Shown here: positions 25,711-34,699 of the stretch, one piece after another
Layout of the letters: each line of letters starts with the position of its first letter
How positions within the stretch are numbered: the first letter of the stretch is position 1
Notes under the pieces: model-generated
What the model was told of the DNA's origin: nothing
Database searches by the model: none
What the model saw: the letters and a program-made list of their open reading frames with translations, nothing else
Position numbers and translations under genes: made by a program
NCBI GenBank assembly: GCA_027293795.1
Contig: JAPYLE010000237.1
Span: 1 to 38,172, forward strand
Direction: 5' to 3'
DNA from: Rickettsia endosymbiont of Ixodes persulcatus
GTDB lineage: Bacteria > Pseudomonadota > Alphaproteobacteria > Rickettsiales > Rickettsiaceae
DNA: 38,172 nt

Positions 25711-26193
25711 TTATTTCATTTTTTTAGGACTAAAATGAGAGAAAGCTTTATTAGCTTCAGCCATTTTATGAGTATCGTCTTTCTTCTTAATGGCAACGCC
25801 TCTGTTATTAGAAGCTTCAAACAACTCTTCAGCGAGTTTATCAACCATCATTTTTTCAGAACGTTTTGACGCAGCATTAATAATCCAGCGGCTAGCGAGG
25901 GCATACCCTCTTCTTTCATCAACATGTGTCGGAACTTGATAATTAGCTCCTCCTACTCTAACCGAAGTTACTTCTAAATGCGGCTTTACGTTATGCATAG
26001 CATTATTAAAGGTTTGATATGGATCGACTCTATGCTTCTTTTCAATTTTATCAAAAGCTGAATAAACAATTTTCTCTGCAAGAGCTTTCTTTCCTTCTTT
26101 CATAATATTATTGATAAATCTTGACAGCAAAATACTGTTATATTTCATATCAGGTAAAATTACTCGCTTTTCCGCGGCGTGACGACGTGACAT
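25711..26193 (-). CDS. rpsG: 30S ribosomal protein S7
   Basis: A 160-residue primary 16S rRNA-binding protein that organises the 30S head and contacts E-site tRNA. MSRRHAAEKR and the VRVGGANYQVPTHVDERRGY segment with the following ASRWIINAASKRSEK are typical, as is the basic C-terminus NKAFSHFSPKKMK. It lies 27 bp after rpsL and 12 bp before fusA, in the standard str operon order. Confidence 0.99.
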   Translation of the reverse strand: MSRRHAAEKRVILPDMKYNSILLSRFINNIMKEGKKALAEKIVYSAFDKIEKKHRVDPYQTFNNAMHNVKPHLEVTSVRVGGANYQVPTHVDERRGYALASRWIINAASKRSEKMMVDKLAEELFEASNNRGVAIKKKDDTHKMAEANKAFSHFSPKKMK

Positions 26194-26220
26194 TTTATTT
26201 TTTCCCTCTAACTTAATAAT

Positions 26221-26610
26221 TTATTTTTTTGTAACTGCAACTTGTTTACGAGGAGCACCGTAACGTGAACGACCTTGCTTACGTCCTTTAACTCCGGCAA
26301 TATCATAAGCACCGAGTACGATATGATATTTCACCCCTGGAAGATCAGGAACCTGACCGCCTCTTACTAACACCCTATCATGCTCCTTTACACTATGCTT
26401 TTCACCTGGAATATATGCATTTACGGTTCTTTTATTACTTAAACGCACCGTTGCGATCTTACGAAGTGCAGAGTTAGGCTTTTTAGGGGTAACGGTTTTT
26501 ACGACTAAGCAAACACCACTTTTAAAAGGATTAGATTCTAAGGCAGGAGATTTGGTCTTACGAGTTTTTGACTTTCTCCCAAAACGTACTAATTGATTAT
26601 ATGTCGGCAT
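26221..26610 (-). CDS. rpsL: 30S ribosomal protein S12
   Basis: A 129-residue decoding-centre protein. The conserved [19 protein letters not shown] carries Lys43/Lys44 (first Lys matches the wild-type streptomycin-sensitive residue), and [20 protein letters not shown] ends the conserved core. The 129-residue length includes a few extra residues around [11 protein letters not shown] that are common in alphaproteobacteria. It is the first gene of the rpsL-rpsG-fusA run. The strong hairpin at 26647-26681 lies just upstream. Confidence 0.99.
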
Positions 26611-26646
26611 TGAAATAAATACTCCAAAAAAACTTATATATACGAT

Positions 26647-26681
26647 AATTAAAGGGTGGAAAATACTCCCACCCTTTAATT
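26647..26681 (-). terminator. Strong hairpin between the permease gene and rpsL
   Basis: aattaaagggtgg and ccaccctttaatt form a perfect 13-bp stem with a 9-base loop. It lies about 90 bp after the permease stop and 37 bp before rpsL, and the downstream strand ends TTTAATTAT. It is most simply the terminator of the permease transcript. It could also attenuate the str operon. Confidence 0.6.
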
Positions 26682-26770
26682 TTAAATCATTTCTAAATAC
26701 AAATTATAAGAATTTGTAAATTACACTAAACTTAAGTTATAATTACTTTTTCCATAAAAGCAAGTATGTT

Positions 26771-27427
26771 TTAATTAACAATCATTTTTTTCTCAATTAT
26801 TTTTGCTATAAAGCTGATTAACATGACTAAAATATAATAACAGCACGCAGCAATAAGCATTGGAAAAAAATAATTATATGTTTCAATTGATACAATTTGT
26901 GCTCTACGCATTAAATCCATTTCTCCAAGCATAGAAATAATGGCTGATTCTTTAATCAAATTTACAAGTTCATTTACTAATGACGGAAAAATATTTTTAA
27001 CTGCTTGCGGTAGGATTATATCTTTCATTATTAAAAACTTTGGAATAGCAAGAGCTTCAGCCGCTTCAAACTGACCTTTATCAACCGCATTAATTCCTGC
27101 TCTAATTAATTCCGAAACATATGCACCCGAATTAAGAGAAAAGGAAATAGCCCCTGCCGTAAACACGCTAAATTTAATACCTACTATATAAGGCGATGCA
27201 AAATAAATAATACTTAGCTGAATTAATAGAGGCGTCCCTCTAAAAATAGCAGTATAGAAATTTGCAAAAAATCTTAAAGCACGATTTTTATTTACCTTAC
27301 AAATAGCAAGTAACATCCCTATCACTAAACCAAATATAACGGCAATAACGCTATATTTTAAAGTAACTAAAGTCCCCTCTACAATAAAAAGGATTGTTGG
27401 ATAGAATTTTATTAAATACTCAAACAT
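26771..27427 (-). CDS. glnP: Polar amino-acid ABC transporter permease
   Basis: A 218-residue inner-membrane permease of the HisM/GlnP family. Five or so hydrophobic spans are visible. The EAA loop that docks the ATPase reads EAAEALAIPKFLIMKDIILP followed by QAVKNIFPSLVNELV. The N-terminal VEGTLVTLKYSVIAVIFGLV is also typical. The substrate is unknown; the lipoprotein at 387-1112 could be its binding protein, and the ATPase must lie elsewhere. The gene symbol reflects family naming only. An RPE lies 40 bp upstream of its start, between it and sdhA. Confidence 0.9.
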   Translation of the reverse strand: MFEYLIKFYPTILFIVEGTLVTLKYSVIAVIFGLVIGMLLAICKVNKNRALRFFANFYTAIFRGTPLLIQLSIIYFASPYIVGIKFSVFTAGAISFSLNSGAYVSELIRAGINAVDKGQFEAAEALAIPKFLIMKDIILPQAVKNIFPSLVNELVNLIKESAIISMLGEMDLMRRAQIVSIETYNYFFPMLIAACCYYILVMLISFIAKIIEKKMIVN

Positions 27428-27467
27428 AAATTATTTATAGATTTATTCCTGCGTGGATCGATTTTTT

Positions 27468-27589
27468 CGTCATTGCGAGGAAAATTACGAAGTAATTGAC
27501 GAAGCAAGGAAGAAATAAAAATGCTAGTTTACAGCATTTTTATTATTTTTACTGGATTGCCACGCTCCGAGCAAATGCTCGCAATGACG
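27468..27589. repeat. Palindromic element cgtcattgcgag...ctcgcaatgacg
   Basis: Perfect 12-bp inverted ends (27468-27479 and 27578-27589) bound 122 bp. Inside are gaaaattacgaagtaattga and the short palindrome aaaaatgctagtttacagca followed by ttttta. A solo left end (cgtcattgcgag) recurs at about 29475. This is a family distinct from the gtcattcccgc type. Confidence 0.75.
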
Positions 27590-27641
27590 ATTTTGGTATC
27601 CACGAACCAACGACGCCAATTTTTCAAATTAAAAGTATACA

Positions 27642-29432
27642 TTAGTACACTCTCTTTGCCGGCGGGACTGCTTTTACTTCATCGGTTAAAGTGGTTAACG
27701 TCACAGGTTTATAATCAAGCACTACTTTACCTGCTTCATCGATAGAGCTAAGGGTATGCTTCATCCAATCCCCATCATTACGATCAGGGTAATCTTCCCT
27801 AGCATGGGCACCTCTGCTTTCTTTTCTTGCAGCTGCCGAATATACCGTTACCAAAGCTTGATCAAGTAAATTATCTAGCTCTAAGGCTTCGACTAAATCA
27901 CTATTCCAAATTAAAGATTTATCGTTAATCTTTATATCTTTATAACCGGCCCTTATCTCGCTAATCATTTCCGCTCCTTTGTCTAGTACCTCTTGAGTTC
28001 TGAATACCGAAGCGTGGCTTTGCATAGTTCTCTGCATTTTAAGCCTTAAATCTGCAACTAAAATATTACCATTACTATGACGAACTTTATCTAATCTATT
28101 TATAACTTTTTCAAGGCTTTCTTCTTTTAAAGGCTTATGCGTGCTGGCAGGCTTAATAAGCTCAGCTGCTTTTAATGCAGAGCTTCTACCAAATACTACT
28201 AAATCAAGCAAAGAGTTTGATCCTAAACGATTAGCACCATGTACCGATACACAAGCAGCCTCACCAATTGCCATAAGACCTTTTACTATAGTGTTATGAT
28301 TTTCGCCGTCTTTAATTATAACTTGACCGTGGTAATTAGTCGGTATTCCGCCCATATTATAATGAACTGTAGGAAGTACCGGTATCGGCTCTTTAGTAAC
28401 ATCAACACCTGCAAAAATTTTAGCTGTTTCGGAAATACCCGGTAAGCGGCTGTGTAAAATTTCAGGAGATAAATGATTTAAATGTAGGAATACATGATCT
28501 TTATGCTTGCCGACTCCTCGACCTGCACGAATCTCAATAGTCATTGCTCTTGAAACTACATCCCTTGAAGCTAAATCTTTTGCGGCCGGAGCATAACGCT
28601 CCATAAAACGCTCACCGTTTGCATTGACAAGATATCCCCCCTCACCTCTAGCTCCCTCGGTGATAAGACAGCCTGCCGAATATATACCGGTCGGGTGGAA
28701 CTGCACAAACTCCATATCTTGCAGCGGCAGACCGGCTCGAATCGCCATACCTCCTCCGTCACCTGTACAAGTATGAGCAGACGTCGCCGAAAAATAAGCA
28801 CGCCCGTATCCACCCGTTGCAAGTACTACATTATGAGCTCTAAAACAATGCAGACTACCGTCATCTAAATTCCATGCAACTACGCCTCTACATTCACCGT
28901 CTTCCATCAATAAATCAATAGCAAAATATTCAACAAAAAACAGTACTTTATGTTTCAATGATTGTTGATATAAAGTATGGAGTATGGCATGCCCCGTACG
29001 ATCTGCCGCAGCACATGTACGCTGGGCTGCTTTTCCTTTGCCGTACTCTGTTGTCATACCACCGAAAGGACGCTGATAAATTTTTCCTTCTTTGGTTCTT
29101 GAAAAAGGTACGCCGTAATGCTCAAGCTCTAAAATCGCATCAGGAGCGTTCTTACACATATACTCGATGGCATCTTGGTCGCCTAACCAATCAGAGCCTT
29201 TAACAGTATCATACATATGCCAACGCCAATCATCTTCGCCCATATTTCCAAGAGCTGCACTAATTCCGCCCTGAGCAGCCACGGTATGACTACGAGTCGG
29301 GAATAGCTTAGTTACACAAGCGGTATTTAGCCCTTCTTTAGCCATACCGAAAGCAGAACGAAGACCTGCTCCGCCCGCCCCTACGACAACGACGTCAAAT
29401 TTATGATGAATGATATTATACGCTTTAGTCAT
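27642..29432 (-). CDS. sdhA: Succinate dehydrogenase flavoprotein subunit
   Basis: A 596-residue catalytic subunit of complex II, oxidising succinate to fumarate. The FAD-binding VVGAGGAGLRSAFGMA is at residues 16-31. The covalent flavin-linking His49 lies in RSHTVAAQGGISAALGN. The catalytic region FHPTGIYSAGCLITEGARGE and the capping-domain Arg in HGANRLGSNSLLDLVVFGR are intact. The stop lies inside text related to another repeat (27605-27660). With sdhC and sdhD upstream on the same strand it forms the sdhCDA part of the operon; sdhB is not in the window. Confidence 0.98.
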   Translation of the reverse strand: MTKAYNIIHHKFDVVVVGAGGAGLRSAFGMAKEGLNTACVTKLFPTRSHTVAAQGGISAALGNMGEDDWRWHMYDTVKGSDWLGDQDAIEYMCKNAPDAILELEHYGVPFSRTKEGKIYQRPFGGMTTEYGKGKAAQRTCAAADRTGHAILHTLYQQSLKHKVLFFVEYFAIDLLMEDGECRGVVAWNLDDGSLHCFRAHNVVLATGGYGRAYFSATSAHTCTGDGGGMAIRAGLPLQDMEFVQFHPTGIYSAGCLITEGARGEGGYLVNANGERFMERYAPAAKDLASRDVVSRAMTIEIRAGRGVGKHKDHVFLHLNHLSPEILHSRLPGISETAKIFAGVDVTKEPIPVLPTVHYNMGGIPTNYHGQVIIKDGENHNTIVKGLMAIGEAACVSVHGANRLGSNSLLDLVVFGRSSALKAAELIKPASTHKPLKEESLEKVINRLDKVRHSNGNILVADLRLKMQRTMQSHASVFRTQEVLDKGAEMISEIRAGYKDIKINDKSLIWNSDLVEALELDNLLDQALVTVYSAAARKESRGAHAREDYPDRNDGDWMKHTLSSIDEAGKVVLDYKPVTLTTLTDEVKAVPPAKRVY

Positions 29433-29518
29433 TAATTTAATTTTTTATCTTGTATTTTGAAATGTTTGTGTCAACGTCATTGCGAGAAAGCGTTGTTACG
29501 TGAACAGGTTTCTCAATT

Positions 29519-29619
29519 GTCACCCCGTGGCTTGACCACGGGGTCCAGTTAATAATACTAAAACTATTAGTATTATTAGTGATTCTTCTGGATCCCGCGA
29601 TATCAAGTCGCGGGATGAC
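29519..29619. repeat. Rickettsia palindromic element between sdhD and sdhA
   Basis: gtcaccccgtggcttgacca (left hairpin) and ctggatcccgcgatatcaag with tcgcgggatgac (right hairpin) bound 101 bp with a central aatactaaaactattagtat palindrome. The minus strand is open across it (to 29628), but the peptide is repeat translation and not a gene. It lies in the sdhD-sdhA spacer. Confidence 0.78.
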
Positions 29620-29635
29620 ACTGAACATAACTAAA

Positions 29636-30013
29636 TCACCCCTTATAAAACATAGCCGTCACAAAAGCTGCAATAGTAACTAAGCAGAATAATTTTACTA
29701 CTATAATTAATGCATTACGTAATTTATTGCAGCTTATATAATCTTCTATTACTACCTGCATACCGAGCATAGCATGATATAAAGAAATAATTACTGTAAT
29801 TAATAATGCTACTACATTAAAAGGTTTTTTAAGCTCCCACATAATGATACTTAAATCACTATTTTTATTAGTTAACGTAAAATATATTAACCATATAGAA
29901 CATAAAGCTAATATAATCCCTGTAACCCTTTGTAATAACCAATGATGAGAACCGCTGTTAGCAGAACCGTCGGCCTTTGCTTTTACAATTTCCGCTTTAA
30001 AATCATATACCAT
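29636..30013 (-). CDS. sdhD: Succinate dehydrogenase membrane anchor subunit D
   Basis: A 125-residue anchor with three hydrophobic spans, which with SdhC binds heme b and ubiquinone. The N-terminal SHHWLLQRVTGIILALCSIW is typical of SdhD, and the His in LYHAMLGMQVVIEDY is at the usual heme-ligand region. The ATG at 30013 overlaps the last codons of the upstream MNT-HEPN remnant by 11 bp. In an uninterrupted operon this gene would follow sdhC directly. Confidence 0.93.
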   Translation of the reverse strand: MVYDFKAEIVKAKADGSANSGSHHWLLQRVTGIILALCSIWLIYFTLTNKNSDLSIIMWELKKPFNVVALLITVIISLYHAMLGMQVVIEDYISCNKLRNALIIVVKLFCLVTIAAFVTAMFYKG

Positions 30014-30856
30014 TAATTTTCTCTAAACACATTTTTTCTGTTATTTGTTTTAGCTTTTCAACTCTTGAGATTAAATATAAAAGCTGTTCTTTGGTAATTT
30101 TATAGTTTTTATCATATCTTGTATCAACATAAGCTTTCCGAAGTAATTTAAAACATTCTTTTTGCTCCGGCGTTGCTATAGGAAATACTTGCAATAGCTC
30201 ACTATTATAATTTTTTGCTCTACTACCTAACTTTTTTACAACTTAGTAATTTGAAAAAACTAATAAAATGCTACTATAAAAACTTTCCGTAGCTTGATGA
30301 AGATAAAAAGCACTTTTGTTTAACTCACCTCTTTCAAATGGATATTTGCAATCAATCAAAAACCCGCATCCACTTTTAAACCACTCTTCATAATAATCTT
30401 TAGCGATTTCCCTCGCTCCAAGATAAATCTTTAGCTTCGCTTAAAGTAAATTCACCGCTATCATATAAAAGCACTCCTTCTTTTTTGATATCTGTATAGA
30501 AATAACGCCCTTTCTCAAGCTGAGTCTTTACTTCCTCTATTGATTCAAGAATTATAGATATTTCTGAATCATAAGGGATAATCTGATCTTTTATTACTCC
30601 CGTTTTTTCTAATCTTTTATAGATATTATCTTCAAGTCTTAAAGCAGCATGTCCCTTATATTTTTTTAGTATTATTAAAGTATTGAGATTGCTATTGATA
30701 ACCATTAACTAAATCACGCACCCAATCGCCTCTAGCATATGATCCTATAAGATAATCATGGTGATTTTATCTTTGTGCAATATCTAGAATTTGCTGCACT
30801 ATAAAATTAAGCCTTGCCCTAATTTTAAGGGGGCGTTCGGGTAAAGTAGTTTTCAT
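30003..30856 (-). pseudogene. Decayed MNT-HEPN (nucleotidyltransferase + HEPN domain) gene
   Basis: Minus-strand fragments line up as one protein with several stops and frameshifts. They begin MKTTLPERPLKIRARLNFIV (30856), then after a stop YLIGSYARGDWVRDLVNG, which has the GSxARG signature of minimal nucleotidyltransferases. The frame continues ILKKYKGHAALRLEDNIYKR and TLSEAKDLSWSEG. After a shift comes a HEPN-like part, FERGELNKSAFYLHQATESF, and finally RAKNYNSELLQVFP and RKAYVDTRYDKNYKITKEQL to a stop at 30003. MNT-HEPN pairs form toxin-antitoxin or defence modules; this fused form lost function. It lies between sdhC and sdhD. Confidence 0.8.
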
Positions 30857-30878
30857 AATTCCTACAACAACATATAGC

Positions 30879-31253
30879 TTAAATCCACAACAACATAGTT
30901 AATAATATAGAACATATAACCACACACCAACCCGTGATGTTAACTGCTTTTATAGAAAAGCCATAACCGATATCCCAAAATAAATGACGAATACCGTTAC
31001 ATAAATGATAAAACCAAGCGTAGCTAACGGCTACTAAGCATATTTTTATAATGCAGCAACTAGCAAGATACAAATAATTATTGTCATATTTACTAAGAAT
31101 CAACCACCACGCCAAAATTGATACTGCAAAAAATAAAGCAACACCGGTCATACGATGCAAAATCGACAACGTAGAACTTATCTGTGGTTTATATATGCTT
31201 AAATGCGGTGAGGTCGGACGCTTATTATAAATTTCCTGTTTTGTTTTAGTCAT
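30879..31253 (-). CDS. sdhC: Succinate dehydrogenase cytochrome b556 subunit
   Basis: A 124-residue membrane anchor of complex II with three hydrophobic spans. The family signature RPTSPHLSIYKPQISSTLSI followed by LHRMTGVALF is present, and the second span carries the heme-ligand region WFYHLCNGIRHLFWDIGYG. The length is typical. It starts the sdh operon and is followed by the 850-bp MNT-HEPN remnant, which must be transcribed through to reach sdhD and sdhA unless these have a separate promoter. It lies 22 bp after the trhO stop, so the two may share an mRNA. Confidence 0.96.
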   Translation of the reverse strand: MTKTKQEIYNKRPTSPHLSIYKPQISSTLSILHRMTGVALFFAVSILAWWLILSKYDNNYLYLASCCIIKICLVAVSYAWFYHLCNGIRHLFWDIGYGFSIKAVNITGWCVVICSILLTMLLWI

Positions 31254-31275
31254 AGCTATTTAACATAATAAAAAA

Positions 31276-32022
31276 TTAGGTAGAAGGTAGACGGGTATAC
31301 CCTTTAGCAGGTGATAAATCATCTGCCACTGCTCTTCTATCATCAAAAACAAAGCACTCGCCTTGCCATAAATTATTCTTGTTTTGCGTATCCTCTAAGT
31401 ACTGCAATATACCGCCCTTTAAATGATATACCTCATCATAGCCTATGCTTTTAAGTAAGCTGGTAGATTTTTCACATCTAATACCGCCGGTACAAAACAT
31501 AGCAATCTTCTTGCCTTTAAGTAATTTCTCATTCTGGCGAACCCAAGCCGGAAACTGCTTAAATGTTTCCGTATACGGGTTAATTGCCGATTTAAATGTA
31601 CCGACCTCTACTTCATAATTATTTCGAGTATCTATTACTATAACATCTTGTTTTGTAATAAAACTATCCCAATCTTTCGGCTCTATATATTCGCCCTTAA
31701 ATAAATCAACATTTAAATCATCGACATTCATCGCTACAATCTCTTTCTTAAGTCTGACTTTTAATTTCTGAAAAGGATGAACATCACTATAATTTATTTT
31801 AATGTTAACATCTTTGGTAACGGTTAGCTTTATCAATTCTTCAAGTACAAGATTTACATTTCCATATAAACCTGAAAAAGAACCATTAAAACCTTCTTTT
31901 GATAATAAAATAGTACCTCTAACATATTTTCTTTTACCGATAAGCAAAAGCTTTGGTATCAAATTCGCCGGCTCTTCTATATTAACAAAACTATATGCAC
32001 TTAAAATTGCTATTTTTTTCAT
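31276..32022 (-). CDS. trhO: Rhodanese-family tRNA uridine(34) hydroxylase
   Basis: A 248-residue YceA/TrhO family protein, known in other bacteria to hydroxylate U34 of tRNAs to ho5U with prephenate-independent chemistry. It has an N-terminal ferredoxin-like domain (GTILLSKEGFNGSFSG) and a rhodanese domain (VIDTRNNYEVEVGTFKSAIN). The putative catalytic Cys177 is in MFCTGGIRCEKSTSLLKS. The length is a little short of the E. coli enzyme, lacking its C-terminal zinc-type extension (it ends SPAKGYTRLPST). It lies 22 bp upstream of sdhC. Confidence 0.9.
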   Translation of the reverse strand: MKKIAILSAYSFVNIEEPANLIPKLLLIGKRKYVRGTILLSKEGFNGSFSGLYGNVNLVLEELIKLTVTKDVNIKINYSDVHPFQKLKVRLKKEIVAMNVDDLNVDLFKGEYIEPKDWDSFITKQDVIVIDTRNNYEVEVGTFKSAINPYTETFKQFPAWVRQNEKLLKGKKIAMFCTGGIRCEKSTSLLKSIGYDEVYHLKGGILQYLEDTQNKNNLWQGECFVFDDRRAVADDLSPAKGYTRLPST

Positions 32023-32072
32023 TCATAATTATTTAATGTTATTATTGTATGGTTCTTGAAAAACACTCCGGT

Positions 32073-32102
32073 GTCATACCGTGGCTTGACCACAGTATGA
32101 CA
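32073..32102. repeat. Short palindrome, RPE half-element
   Basis: gtcataccgtggcttgacca followed by cagtatgaca is a near-perfect palindrome lying just downstream of the protease gene (stop at 32108). It may act as the terminator for the hflK-hflC-protease run. Confidence 0.55.
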
Positions 32103-32107
32103 TTTAA

Positions 32108-33649
32108 TCACATCACCTGCAGCGGTACAAACATATTACTATCGCCTCTTTCAATCAAGAGCAAAATATTTTGCTTATTCGATTTTTTAGCATTTTCATA
32201 TAATTCTTCTAGCTTACTTATATTGTCTATGTTTTCTTGATTAACATTGGTTATCAGATCACCAATTTTGAAACTGTTTTCTTCTTCATCAATATTGGTT
32301 ATAACTACTCCCGTTTTATCCTGAGGGATAGTATATTTTTGTCTTAATTCTTCAGTCAAATTACTAAAAGTAATATTATTTTTAGTAATAGATAAATTAT
32401 TTTCTCCTTTGTTTGTTACTTCTTCTTTATTTACTTGTTCTGCTGAATCTTTGTTAATTTCTTCATTATCTGCAGTAATCTTAATAGGTAATTCAAACTC
32501 TTTTTTGTCACGAAGTATTTTTACTTTTACTTCCTGATCAATAGGGGCATCTGCAATAATTACACGTAATTTTTTAGTATTTTTAACCGTTATATCTGCA
32601 AACTCTATTATTATATCGCCTGTTTTAATACCTGCTTTATCCCCCGGACCGTCTTCTTGTACTTTAGCCACTAACACCCCACTAGTATCTTTAAGCCCTA
32701 ACCCTTCAGAAATTTCCTCGGTTAAATCTTGTATTATTACTCCAAGACGTCCTCTATTTATTTTACCGTCTTTCTTAAGGCGTTCGATTATAGGCTTTGC
32801 AGTATTTGACGGTATAGCAAAACCGATACCTATATTAGTACCGAGCGGTGAAAAAATTGCTGTATTTACGCCGATTACTTTCTGATCCAAATTAAACATA
32901 GGACCGCCGGAATTACCATTATTAATTGCAGCATCCGTCTGAATAAAATTATCGACTATATTATCCGTATCTATATCGATATCCCGACCTTTAGAAGAAA
33001 TAATACCGGCAGTAACCGTACCCCCTAGATTACCGAACGGATTACCGATTGCAATAATCCAATCACCTACTCTTGCATCATTTGAATCTCCAAACTCAAC
33101 AAAAGGTAGAGACTCCTCGCTATCTATTTTTAAGAGAGCTAAATCGGTTTTAGTATCGCTACCTATTAATTTAGCCGGTAATTCAGTATTATCTGCAAGT
33201 TTTATATTAATTTTATTAACATTTGCAATTACATGATAGTTTGTCACTATTAAGCCGTTAGGCTTAATAATAAATCCTGAGCCAAGCGGAACATTTTTAG
33301 GAGTTTGATCCACTTCTTCCAAATTCAGCGGTATATTAAGACGTTCTAAAAAATCATTAATGAAGTCTAAAGGTTTTTTTTCTTGCAGAGGATCTTTCTC
33401 GGCATTTTCTGATTTACTATTAACATACTCTATCGTTGAAATATTAACGACTGCAGGAATTAACGGCTCAACTATATCGGCAAAACTATAACGAGCAGCT
33501 TCACTTACTTTTAAAGGAGCAGAATTTATTTCCGTAAACTCATTTTCTTCTAAAATTTCCGGTTTTTTAATGTTCTCTTTTGCTAAAACAGCATTGTTTA
33601 ATATTATAACTATTACGATAAAAATATATTTAAACATTTTGGGGTGCAT
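32108..33649 (-). CDS. degP: DegP/HtrA-family periplasmic serine protease
   Basis: A 513-residue Do-like protease-chaperone. A signal peptide is visible at the start (FKYIFIVIVIILNNAVLA). The trypsin-like domain has the full triad: His139 (VTNYHVIANV), Asp169 (KTDLALLKID) and Ser247 (NNGNSGGP). Two PDZ domains follow: the first begins RGRLGVIIQDLTEEISEG and the second, more diverged, lies at the C-terminus. It acts in the periplasm on misfolded envelope proteins. It begins 5 bp after hflC ends, so hflK-hflC-degP is probably one operon. The starts at M1 and M5 are both possible; M5 would keep the signal peptide. Confidence 0.95.
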   Translation of the reverse strand: MHPKMFKYIFIVIVIILNNAVLAKENIKKPEILEENEFTEINSAPLKVSEAARYSFADIVEPLIPAVVNISTIEYVNSKSENAEKDPLQEKKPLDFINDFLERLNIPLNLEEVDQTPKNVPLGSGFIIKPNGLIVTNYHVIANVNKINIKLADNTELPAKLIGSDTKTDLALLKIDSEESLPFVEFGDSNDARVGDWIIAIGNPFGNLGGTVTAGIISSKGRDIDIDTDNIVDNFIQTDAAINNGNSGGPMFNLDQKVIGVNTAIFSPLGTNIGIGFAIPSNTAKPIIERLKKDGKINRGRLGVIIQDLTEEISEGLGLKDTSGVLVAKVQEDGPGDKAGIKTGDIIIEFADITVKNTKKLRVIIADAPIDQEVKVKILRDKKEFELPIKITADNEEINKDSAEQVNKEEVTNKGENNLSITKNNITFSNLTEELRQKYTIPQDKTGVVITNIDEEENSFKIGDLITNVNQENIDNISKLEELYENAKKSNKQNILLLIERGDSNMFVPLQVM

Positions 33650-33654
33650 AATTA

Positions 33655-34515
33655 CTACTTAGCTAAATTTAAATATTTAAAAACTTCAGCCTCAGGTGAG
33701 ATTACAAAATTAGTATCTTCTTGCTTTAAAGAATTTTTATATACTAAAAGTGATCTATAAAATTTATAAAATTCTGGATCGACGGAATAAGCAGAATTAT
33801 ATATTTTTGCTGCTTTCTCATCGCCGTCACCTTTGATAATTTGTGCATCTCTATAAGCTTTAGCAAGTATTATTTTACTTTCTTTCTCTGCTTTTGAACG
33901 AATACGCATGCTTTCTTCTTGTCCTTCTGCCCTAATTTGGGTTGCTTCTTTTTCACGTGCCGATTGCATACGGCGATAAATAGCCGCACTATTTTCTTTT
34001 GGTAAGTCTGCTCTTAAAATTCTAACATCTACAACATCAATACCAAAACTTTTAGCTTCTCCGTCCACTTGGTTTAAGATATTTAACATTACGTTACTAC
34101 GCTCTTGGCTTAAAAGACTACTTAGCGAGATTTTACCTATCACCTTACGCATCGACGACTCAAGATTTCGAGTCAATCTAATTTTTACCCCTTGATAATC
34201 ATGCACCGTTTTATAAAACATTACCGGATTATTAATTTGGAATTTGGCGTAAGCATCAACAATAACTCGTTTACCGTCGGCAGCCGTTAATTCTTTTGCC
34301 TCAACCTCAACATCTAAAAGACGTTTATCAAAAAACTCTACATTTTGAATAAACGGGATTTTAATATGCAGCCCTGGATTTTCTATAGTTCTAACTGCCT
34401 CACCAAACTGGAATACCACGGCAGATTGGCGCTGGTCAACTGAAAATAAGGAACTAGAAATCAGTATCAGCCCAAAAACAATTGTAAAAATTATATAATA
34501 AATCTTTTGTTGCAT
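33655..34515 (-). CDS. hflC: HflC, membrane protease-regulating band-7 protein
   Basis: A 286-residue SPFH/band-7 protein. An N-terminal signal anchor (YYIIFTIVFGLILISSSLFS) is followed by the SPFH domain (SAVVFQFGEAVRTIENPGLH) and a long charged helix rich in Ala/Glu/Arg (SAREKEATQIRAEGQEESMR). With HflK it forms a large inner-membrane complex that surrounds and tunes the FtsH protease. It lies next to hflK, but the two are 184 bp apart because a composite palindromic repeat has inserted between them. Confidence 0.96.
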   Translation of the reverse strand: MQQKIYYIIFTIVFGLILISSSLFSVDQRQSAVVFQFGEAVRTIENPGLHIKIPFIQNVEFFDKRLLDVEVEAKELTAADGKRVIVDAYAKFQINNPVMFYKTVHDYQGVKIRLTRNLESSMRKVIGKISLSSLLSQERSNVMLNILNQVDGEAKSFGIDVVDVRILRADLPKENSAAIYRRMQSAREKEATQIRAEGQEESMRIRSKAEKESKIILAKAYRDAQIIKGDGDEKAAKIYNSAYSVDPEFYKFYRSLLVYKNSLKQEDTNFVISPEAEVFKYLNLAK

Positions 34516-34584
34516 TTAATATTCCTTATTGTTTAAATGTCATTCTTGCGAAAGGACTTTGTTGCATGGATCAGTTTCCCGATT

Positions 34585-34692
34585 GTCATCCCGCGACTTG
34601 TGAGCTAGATCTAGTCTTTTTTAATTTTTTTATGGATACCGTGGTCAAGCCACGGTATGACAAAGTAGATTTCCACCAAAGCGGGAATTACA
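34585..34692. repeat. Composite palindromic element between hflK and hflC
   Basis: gtcatcccgcgacttgtgag (left) and tggataccgtggtcaagcca (right hairpin, 34632-34661) are followed by gacaaagtagatttccacca, a degenerate half of a further palindrome. The same three-part structure recurs inside the ELM1-like gene (37296-37424), where the frame DTVVKPRYDKVD is read through. Confidence 0.75.
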
Positions 34693-34699
34693 TAGTACC

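Noticed and set aside
29437..29628. 63-residue minus-strand open frame before sdhA
   Set aside because: It is almost entirely translation of the palindromic element 29519-29619 and the solo repeat end beside it (RLDIAGSRR, WTPWSSHGVT). No ribosome site or family match.
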